From Cyanoderma ruficeps (lineage: Eukaryota > Chordata > Aves > Passeriformes > Timaliidae): a DNA stretch of 64,000 nt. Shown one piece after another: positions 46,756-64,000 of the stretch. Position 1 is the stretch's first letter, and each line of letters begins with the position of its first letter. Below the pieces are notes generated by a model. The model made no database searches, was not told where the DNA came from, and saw only the letters and a program-made list of their open reading frames with translations. The stretch covers positions 4,298,978 to 4,362,977 of the forward strand of contig VZDJ01000058.1 of assembly GCA_008694505.1 (NCBI GenBank), written 5' to 3'. The position numbers and the translations under genes are program-made.

Positions 46756-49700
46756 CTACTGTGCTCTGCGACGACGCCGGGGCTGTGCCTTCCCCCTGGG
46801 CACGGCCTTCCCCCCGGGCACAGCCTTCCCCCTGGGCATGGCTGTCCTCTGGGGCATGGCCTCCCCCCCAAGCCTGGCCCCGCTGCCAGGGGCTGTGTCT
46901 GGGATGTCCTCGGCTGAGATGGGCTGGATGATGTGGCCAGGGCGGGTGATGACTCGAGGGGCCGTCAGCTTTTGGAAGGCACGCTGAGTGTTCCACGTGG
47001 GGCCCACGGGCGTCCGCATACTCTGCTCGAACTGCTGGTGCCGCTCGAAGGGGAAGGGCAGCTCGCTGACCTGTGGGGACACCGCAGGGATAATGGCCCC
47101 GAGCCATCCAGCCCAGCTTTTCCACCCCATGCTGCCCACAATGTCCACTGCTTTCCACTTGTCCAGGACTCACTCACACTCTCCTTCCATTTCCGCTGCC
47201 AGCAGAGCCTGAGAGGGCTGAAACAACCACCACCACCAAGGCAGCAACCCTATACATCCCTCCTCCTTCACTTCCGAGCTGTTTAAGCTGGAAGCTAAGC
47301 ATTGGGCAGGGATTACAGGCAGGGACTGTGGATGTTTTGAGAAGGGATCACAGGAATGCCCCAGGCTCGCCCAGGTGCTGGAGCTCTCATGGACACCAGG
47401 TGTGCCGTACCTGATGTGCTGCCGCGTGGATATTGCGCTTCTCGCTTATGATGACGTGGGGCAGGTGCCGGTCCTTCCGTGGAGGTGCCGGTGGCGGCTT
47501 GATCAAGAACCTGTGGGCAAGTGAGGGGTCAGGCAGGCATGGGGCTGGGAGCACCCCTGAGCTCTCTCCCACTCACCTCTTGATTTTCCTGGCGCTGGGT
47601 TTCAGCCCGGTGCCGCCCCACTCACCCCAGCCTGGCAGCACCAGGCTCACCGGCTGCGGCTTTGCTGCCTCCTCCACCTTGTGCTTCTCCCGGCGGAAGT
47701 CGGCGACCACATCATCCCCAGCAAATGCCTCCGTAATCATCCCACGCTGCTCGATGCCACCCTCCTGCACAAGGAATTGGAAGAGACTGGGACAAATTGG
47801 GAGGCACTGGGAGAAGGTTTGTGGGTACTAGGGAGAGTGGGAAGGGGGTAAAAGTTACTGGTCTTTACCGGTGGGGGTTTGGAGTTACTGTAAGGGGGCT
47901 TAAGAGTACTGTGAGTTACTAGTTTGGAGCTTCTAGTTACTGGGAGGAGGTTTAGACTTACTGGTTTGGGGTTACTGGGAGTTACTGAAAGGAGGTTTGG
48001 GGTTACTGGAAGGGAGTTTAGGGTTACCAGGAGTGGGTTTGGGGTTACTGGGACTTTATGATTTGGGTATTACTGGATGGGTGTTTTGGGTACTGGGGAG
48101 CACGGGGAAGGCCTGTCCTGCTCACCTCCTCCTCAAGGACCACAGGCAGGCTGGGGCAGTCCATCTCCTGGGGCTTCCCATCCAGCACAGCCTCCAGGCT
48201 GATCACCTTCCTCTTTGCTGGTGTTTTCTTGGTATGTTTGTCCCCAGCTCTGCCTTCCTTCTGCTGCTGTGCTCGCTTCCCTGGTCTTCGGGCTACCAGC
48301 TTCTCTTGCTCTTCCACAACCTCCTCCTTGGCCAGACTCTCCACATCCTCCATGGTCTGCACACGGCACAGCTGCTCTGAGAGCAGGAGCTGCTCCTGGG
48401 CCTGAGGGGGCGGCTCCAGCGCTGTGCGCACCAGCTCCTCGGCACAGGTTGGGGGGACTGGGCTGCTCCCCAGCTCCTCGGCACAGGTTGGGGGGACTGG
48501 GCTGTTCCCCAGCTCCTCGGCACAGGCTGGGGGGACTGGGCTGCTCCCCAGCTCCTCGGCACAAGGTGGGGGAACCGGGCTGCTCCCCAGCTCCTTGGCA
48601 CAGGCTGGGGGGACGGGGCTGTCCCTGGGCTGCTCAGCACTGGCCTCAGTCTCATCAGCACCTACAGGTTGCCGTTTTCTACCTGTTGAGGGTAGAAGTG
48701 GTCACTTCACAGGGCAGAGAGTAAGGACAGCTGTGTGAAAACAACCAAAAACTGTCCCCAGATTCCCCTTCGTCTAGCACCACAGCACTCCCAGCCCACC
48801 CAGCGTGGGACCTCAAGCTCCTCATCAAGCTCCTCACCATGCTCCTTGCCGTGCCCCTCCGGGCTCCCTGTCCGCTCCCGTCGCTTTTGCTTGAAATCTT
48901 GCAGCAGAGCTTCTTCCTCTGACAGCTCCTCCTCCTCTTCCATCTCGTCCTTGTTCTCCACAGTACCAGGCACTGTGTCATCTCTTGGACCCTCCTGTGC
49001 CTCAGGCTCCAGGGCCAGGCCACTGGGCTTGCCCAGCATCCAGGGATTAGCCCCAGTGGCCCCAGTGGGCACGGGTAAGGCTGTGGTGTCCTCCTCGGGC
49101 ACCTCACACAGCTCCTCCTCGGGTGGTTCCACCCGCACCTTCTGCATCAGCTCCTTGTTCCTGGCCAGCTGCTCCTGCATGGCCTTGCGGGCCTGGAGGG
49201 CACCAAGAGGCTCTAACATAGGGCAGAGACAACATTCCCAACCTTCCCTGCCCACCTCAGCGTCCCCCACTTCCCCAGGCAGTGCTGAGGACCCTGTTGT
49301 GGCATTCCAGTGTATAAATGGGTTTATAAGAGATAGAAAGACTTTATGCCATGGCTTGGAGGGACAGGACAAGGGGAAATGGCTGCACACTGACGGAAGG
49401 CAGGGATAGATGGGATATTGGGAAGAAATTCTTCTTGTGAGGGTGGGGAGCCCTGGCAGAAATTGCCCAGAGAAGCTGTGGCTGCTCCATCCCCAGAAAT
49501 GTTCAAGACCAGGTTGGCCAGGGCTTAGAGCAACTTGGTCTAGTGGAAAGTGTCCCTGCCCATGGCAGGGGGATGGAACTGGATGAGCTTTAAGGTCCCT
49601 TCCCACCAAACCCTTCTGTGGCTCCATCTCACCTCGAGGTCATACTTAGCCATAATGGCCCTGGATCGGGCCCATTTTCCCTTGTTCTGGTGCTTAAGGC

Positions 49701-52485
49701 TCATCCGCTCCTGGGGAAAGAGAAGCATCACACAGAGTTCTCCAAGGAGCAGGGCCCTCCCGAGGGGTGGGGCAGAGGTGCCAAAGCAGCACCTGCATCC
49801 TGAGCTGCTCCAGCTCCTCCAGCCGTGCCAAGGCAGCCGCAGGGTCCGATTTGTGCAGCTGCTCGAACTCCTTCAGGGCCTGGCGCCTCCGGCTCTTCTT
49901 GAGCACACGGTGGTACCTGCGGCACAGGGCAGGCTCAGGGGCTGGGCAGGCCACAGGTGAAGCGGGGAGGCCCAGCCCTCCCAGCCTGTCCAGCCCAGCA
50001 CAGGCACAGCCTCACTTCTTGCTCTTGATCTGCTTTGTTCGCCGAGCCTTGGCCTCGTAGTAGGACTGCACTGCCCGGGCCTTCTGCAGCTCCTTCCTCC
50101 TGCGCAAGGCCTGCCAGGGAGCACGGGGTGAGCACCAGGAGCACAGGGTGAGGGACAGGGAGAACGGGGGGAGGAATGGGGAGCACGGGGTGAGCACCAG
50201 GAGCACAGGGTGAGGGACGGGGAGAATGGGGGGAGGAATGGGGAGCACGGGGTGAGCACCAGGAGCACAGGGTGAGGGATGGGGAGAATGGGGTGAAGGA
50301 TGAGGCCAACAAAGAGGCCCCCAGAGCCAGGGCCCAGAAGGGTGAAGCCCCCACCTCCTCCAAGCTCATGGCCTGCAGCGAGGCCATCTCCTCTGGTGTC
50401 AGCAGCGGGTCTGTGATAGGCTGCTGTGTCTTGTGGAGCAATCCAAAGATCTCCTGCTCTAGTGGAGTTCGGGCCTGTTGGGACAGTAGACATGGCAAGA
50501 GAATGAGGAGAACTGCAAGGGCCAGTGCTCCACTGGATGTCCCCATCCATTCTCACTGCCCCAAGTAGGTCTGTGGAAAGCCCAGAGAAGTGTCCCCCAC
50601 CTTGGGGGATTGTGTGGTCACAGCCCCACTCACAGGTCTCACACCACAGCCCTTGGGCACTCTCCCAGCCACATGGCTAGGTGAAGGCAGGTAGAACTCC
50701 TCTCACATTAGAGAAATGGCCTCCCAGTTGCCAGGCAGTGCTGACCAGGTGGCACCACACAAGGAGTATGGGGCAATGCCATGTTCCTCCGAAACACAAA
50801 CAGACCTTTGGGGAGATCAGTGTGAGTGACAGGTTTATTGAGTTCAGCAGGGGCTGTCCCTCCCTCACCTGGGCATCTGACAACTCCTGGGCATGGCAGT
50901 GGCCTCCTGCCAGCAGCAAAACCCCACAGGAACTTGCATTCAAAACCAAACACATCTCTCTTTTGTAAGGAATGTTTCCAGGCATGCAGGACTTGGCAAA
51001 CCAATCCCCTCTGTCTCAGCACTTGTGGCCAATGGACACTCCCACGTGCCTGGCCCTGCAAGGCTACAAGGAGGAGAGCGGACAGAGCAGGCTCCAAACC
51101 CTCTGCTCACACCTTACCTGGCTTGTCCCAGATTGAATTTACATACCTACTCTGTGTGAGAAACACAGACTGCTCTCCTAACCTTCCCAAACTCAGCGGG
51201 CACCTGCCCAGTGTCAGCCACAGGCTGGGTCTTCCTCACCTCCATCACTGCCCCCAGCACCGACCTGCCGTAGCTGATCCTAGAGCTACCGTGGGCAAAG
51301 CCCCAGAGCCACCCCAGCCGTGTGACCCCCAGTGCCCACCTTCCAGGCTGAGGTGACTCTCTCCAGAGGGGTCACGGTGGCGATGTCCTGCCGCAGGGGG
51401 AACACCAGCTGCTCTGCACGCCGGTTCTGCAGGACCACCTGCTGCCACTTCCCCACATCCTTCGAGGTGGTGACGTAGGCGGCCTCCCTCACCACCTGAA
51501 GGGGAACAGGATGGGCAGAGAAAGGCGATGCCGGCATCAGGGAGGGGCACAGGGGTCCTGGGGGCTCACCTCAGACCCCCTTGGCTCCCGGCACTTACCC
51601 TCTTGGCCTCCTCTTTGCTCAGTGGCAGCTCCACCGCTGCCTTCCGCTTCACTCTGGCTAGCTCCTTCCTCACGCTGCCCAGTGTGGATTTGGGATGGAT
51701 GGGCTGCAGCAGCTCCGACAGAACCAGCTTTTCCCCAGCACCTACACAGGTGTGGCACTGCCAGGTGAGGGAGCTGTCCCAGCCCTCACAGTAACTCTCG
51801 GTGGGCAGCGTCGTCCCAGATCCCCGAGCCCTGCCCAGCTCCCTGCCTCACCTTTGCAGGTAACATTGAACTCAGACACCTGCCCGCTCGCCTCCGAGCG
51901 CTCCGCCAGCTTCCGCCTGCGAGAGAGGGACAGAAAACAATTCCAAAGGTTCCTGGTGTCCCCCGGGGGCTCTGGAGGGTTTGGGGCCGGTGCCGAGGGC
52001 AGGGACCGAGAACTGCCCCACCCGCCCCCCTTCCTGTGCAGCCGCTCGCGGCGCGGCTGCTGCAGGAGCCCCGGGGCCTCAACGCGAGACGCCCGTACCC
52101 CCCACTCACCGTTTCCGTCCGGACAAGGCGCTGATCGCCTCCAGGAGCTGCCGGTGCCGCCGCTCGCCATCCTCCTGCCACACGACACACGCGGTCACAG
52201 ACCCAACCCGGCAGAGCGCGGCCACGGGGATGGCGCCAGCGCCCGTTCCCACGTGCTCCCCGGTCCCTCCACGACACCGCCCGGCCGGGTCCCGGGCCCG
52301 ACATCCCCGGCCAGGCCACGCCGTCCTCCGCTGCGCCCATCCTGACCAGGAGAACACCTGGAGCCCCGCAAACAGCGGCGGAGGCCGCCCGGAGAGCCCG
52401 TCGCGTTCTTTCCGGCCCCGCTCACCCCCTCCTCGCTCTCGCTGCCGCTCCCAGACGCCGCCGCTGCTGGATCCTCCTCCGCCAT
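46756..52485 (-). CDS. UTP14A: U3 small nucleolar RNA-associated protein 14 homologue A
   Basis: Nucleolar component of the small-subunit processome for 18S rRNA maturation; yeast Utp14 activates the helicase Dhr1 (family knowledge). Exons in gene order: 52485-52426, 52174-52110, 51916-51852, 51741-51599, 51495-51340, 50474-50355, 50110-50016, 49916-49793, 49710-49633, 49192-about 48812/48781, 48682-48126, 47764-47577, 47510-47411, 47070-46756 (TAG). Family blocks are clear: RKLAERSEAS, VVLQNRRAEQLVFPL, RTPLEQEIFGLLHK, RMSLKHQNKGKWARS, MITEAFAGDDVV, LPGWGEWGGTGLKPSA, NIHAAAHQ and TWNTQRAFQKL. The product is about 825 residues; human is 771. The extra length is a five-copy 13-residue repeat in the 48682 exon and a basic hexapeptide-repeat tail. 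The donor after the 49192 exon is unclear: the next exon needs phase 1, and the nearest fits are a weak GTGCTA (exon end 48781) or an unusual GTCCCA (48812). Confidence 0.95.
46766..46868 (-). repeat. UTP14A: 18-bp coding repeat in the UTP14A C-terminus
   Basis: About five copies of an 18-bp unit encode the hexapeptides EAMPQR, TAMPRG, KAVPGG, KAVPRG and KAQPRR, followed by RRRAQ and the stop. It replaces the mammalian tail with an Arg/Lys/Pro-rich one. Confidence 0.8.
48432..48626 (-). repeat. UTP14A: 39-bp coding minisatellite in UTP14A, five copies
   Basis: Copies start at 48432, 48471, 48510, 48549 and 48588, exactly 39 bp apart. Each encodes 13 residues close to CAEELGSSPVPPA. The frame is open and leads into the conserved helical region (LSEQLCRVQTMEDVESLAKE). 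Confidence 0.9.
49315..49628 (+). mobile_element. CR1 LINE, truncated 3' end
   Basis: CR1 3' body and tail (GATATTGGGAAGAAATTCTT, GAAGCTGTGGCTGCTCC, CTGCCCATGGCAGGGGG, CTTTAAGGTCCCTTCCCACC) in the UTP14A intron 49193-49632. It reaches almost to the exon ending at 49633. Confidence 0.85.
50112..50300. repeat. 62-bp minisatellite in a UTP14A intron
   Basis: GAGCACGGGGTGAGCACC recurs at about 50119, 50181 and 50243, a 62-bp period. The array begins directly next to the splice acceptor of the exon 50110-50016. Confidence 0.85.
50475..51339. other. UTP14A intron, no gene seen
   Basis: An 865-bp intron between the exons 51495-51340 and 50474-50355. The minus strand has an AATAAA near 50834 that could serve intronic polyadenylation. 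Nothing else is recognised. Confidence 0.4.
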
Positions 52486-53754
52486 GGCTCCGCACGCCGG
52501 TACTGCCGCAAAGCGCCACCGAGTGTCGCGCCGAGCCCTCGCGCCCTGCCGCAAAGCGCGCCTCCGTGACGTACGAGTTGCCATGGCAGCGGGTCAGCGG
52601 GAGGGGCGGGAGAACCGGTGGGGACCGATGGAGTCCCGGAGGGACCGGGACACGGATAGCGCAGTCCCGGCCTCGGATGGGGCCGCCGGGGGCTCCGGGA
52701 CAGCTCTGGCCCTCCCGGGGCGCCCCCGGTTTGCCAGGCAGGGGGAGCCGGCGGTGCCACCGCGGGCCAGAGCAGCTCTGAGGTTCTCCGTTCTGTCCGT
52801 GACCCTCGTGGGTTCCCCCCAGCCCCAAGGATTCCAGGATTCGCTGTTTTCCCGCCAATGCCGCGGGCTCGGGGACGGAGCTCCCGCACCTACGGCTCCT
52901 CCCGCCCGGCTGGACCTGGCTCCTGGGAGCATTCTTGGGGTTGATGGGATTCAGAGGATCGTTGGAGCAAATACACGGAGTTCTCAGCTCCGAAGAGGTG
53001 TCACTGCCTGTCACTGCGCCCGCAGCATCCGTCCTCCTCGTCCTCTGTCGTTCTCCTCCTTCATCCCGACCTGGGCGAGCGGGGGGCGTGCGGCAGGGGC
53101 CTGCCGGAGGGAGAGGGATAACGAGCTGTTCCCCGTCTGCTCGCGTCTCCATAGCAACAACCGCGGGAAAAGTTTTGTATTTTCCCCTCGGATTTGAAGC
53201 TCCGGGCCCTGCCTTTGCTCGCAGCCATGTGCCCAGCGGGAGCGCTGTAGGTGGGATGCCAGAGAGGGCTGCCGGGGGTGAGATGCCGGGGCCGGGACGC
53301 CCCGAGGTGCGGTGCCAGGGAAGGATGGGATGCCGGCGACAGGATGTCGGGGATGGGATCCTGGGGGGCTCTCCGAACCCAACCCAAGGGTCTGGGTGTG
53401 AAAAACCGTGTGTAAACTACTGTGCAAAATGTGGGAATGCGCGCATGCGGTGGGAGGGGCGGGGAGGGGAACCCCCGACGGGAACATCCAGTGCGCTCCC
53501 CGCGGCGCTGGGGCTCGGCAGCCCGGTCCTTGTGGGCACCCGGTGCGAGAAAACGAAAAGAGGAACGGAAGGCAGCGCCGGTCGTTTCCCGCTGGGGCTG
53601 CACCAGGAAGCCTGGAGGGAGCCGCCGGGGTGGGGTGGGGTGGGGCCGGGCCGAGCCAAACTCGGGCAGCGACGCCGCCGCCCCTACCCCGCCGCCCCTG
53701 CCCCACCGCCCCTCCGCCATGTGCCGCGCCCCCGCCCCGCCCCTCCCACCCTAG
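52486..53754. promoter_or_regulatory. CpG-rich divergent promoter region between UTP14A and ZDHHC9
   Basis: The two genes diverge from this stretch, and CpG-rich DNA runs from about 52000 to 54500. Visible sites are an X-box-like element (53145-53158, GTCTCCATAGCAAC) and an NRF1-like GCGCATGCGG near 53441. No coding exon is seen. Confidence 0.5.
52577..52590. promoter_or_regulatory. X-box-like site upstream of UTP14A
   Basis: GTTGCCATGGCAGC differs by one base from the RFX consensus and lies about 92 bases upstream of the UTP14A start codon, next to a CRE-like TGACGTAC (52567). Confidence 0.35.
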
Positions 53755-53990
53755 TCCGCACTGGGGCGGGGCCAGCCGCTTGGAGTGGCAGCGAGCACTG
53801 CCAATGGACCGGCGAGAAAGGGCGAGGTGGGAGGAGTCGCCACGAAGTGACAGGGAATTCGTCCAATGGAAAGCCGGAAAGTAGCGGGGCGGGGCGGAGG
53901 GAGAGGCCAGACCAATGGCCGCGGCGGCCCCGCCCCGTTGGGGAGCGGGGCGTGGCAGCCCCTCCCGGAGCGGAGAGAGAGATCGGCGCG
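53755..53990 (+). promoter_or_regulatory. ZDHHC9: ZDHHC9 core promoter with three CCAAT boxes
   Basis: CCAATGG occurs at 53801, 53863 and 53912, all in the same orientation, with GC boxes GGGGCGGGG at about 53763 and 53887. There is no TATA box. The set is typical of an NF-Y/Sp1-driven CpG promoter starting near 53960-53990. Confidence 0.6.
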
Positions 53991-54012
53991 GCCCGAGCGG
54001 CACCGGCACCGG
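53975..54012 (+). other. ZDHHC9: Predicted non-coding first exon of ZDHHC9
   Basis: A donor GG/GTGAGC at 54013 and an acceptor CTCTCCCGCAG ending at 54374 define a short first intron, so exon 2 starts at 54375. The exon's 5' limit is not visible. Confidence 0.5.
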
Positions 54013-54411
54013 GTGAGCGGCGGCGCGGGGCCCCTCCCCTCTCCTCCCTTCCTGTCCTCTCCCGTCTCCTCTCTAACCCTTCCCTTCCGCTCTCTCCCCG
54101 CCGGGTCCTGGCACACCCGCAGAACCGGGGCTGCCCTGCCTTGTGTGGCCCGGCCCTGCCGTGTCCCCTCCCGGTGCGGAGCCGCCCCGCCTCCCCCTCC
54201 CGTCCAGCCGAGGGTCTTCCTGGCCGCGCCCCGCGCCCCCTCCCTGGTGGATTCCCACGGCAACGCCCCTCCCGGGCGCGGGGTTTCCATGGCGACGGCA
54301 GCCGCCGCCCCCCGCGCCTATGCCGCCGCCGCCCCGGCGCTGACCGAGCACTCTCCCCGTTCCCTCTCCCGCAGCCGCCGGCTCAGCCCAGCGCTGCCCC
54401 GCGGGGCCCCG

Positions 54412-63959
<9,548 letters not shown>

Positions 63960-64000
63960 TGAGCTCTTGAGGGGCAGCCTTGACCTTTGTCTTCCACCAG

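Noticed and set aside
47270..47300. 5S rRNA-like GGAAGCTAAGC
   Set aside because: Only this short word matches; flanking 5S sequence is absent.

Overview
The window is vertebrate nuclear DNA, almost certainly from a bird. Four genes can be read exon by exon: AIFM1 (+), BCORL1 (-), UTP14A (-) and ZDHHC9 (+). This order and orientation match the human Xq26 block ZDHHC9-UTP14A-BCORL1-(ELF4)-AIFM1. Introns are short, promoters are very GC-rich, and the introns and spacers are littered with 3' ends of CR1 LINEs, the dominant repeat of bird genomes. The species cannot be fixed from the sequence.

Layout. 1-9715: 13 coding exons of AIFM1, from the FAD-binding motif to the stop codon; the 5' exons lie left of the window. 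9715-13500: where mammals carry ELF4, there is no ETS-domain exon. Instead there is a two-exon, phase-compatible candidate gene with tandem repeats and a run of TQT-type motifs. 13845-29556: all 13 coding exons of BCORL1 (about 1562 residues), with a predicted untranslated first exon at 36947-37145 inside a 3-kb CpG island. 38720-46650: intergenic, no gene recognised, with two small GC-rich islands. 46756-52485: UTP14A, 14 coding exons. 52486-54500: shared CpG-rich promoter region between the divergent UTP14A and ZDHHC9. 54497-63958: the first seven coding exons of ZDHHC9, which runs off the right edge.

The four known proteins do not form a pathway: a mitochondrial FAD oxidoreductase, a PRC1.1-type corepressor, a ribosome-biogenesis factor and a Golgi/ER palmitoyltransferase. 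They are linked by old synteny.

The most notable signals are: an AT-AC (U12-type) intron in ZDHHC9 with matching donor, branch site and acceptor; a 36-bp unit triplicated across an AIFM1 exon end, giving three in-frame 5' splice sites; the candidate TQT-repeat gene in the ELF4 slot; two coding minisatellites in UTP14A; and a 24-codon uORF that stops 10 bases before the ZDHHC9 start. No CRISPR, prokaryotic or viral system is present. Exon limits were placed by reading splice sites and by comparison with remembered mammalian orthologues; no alignment was run.
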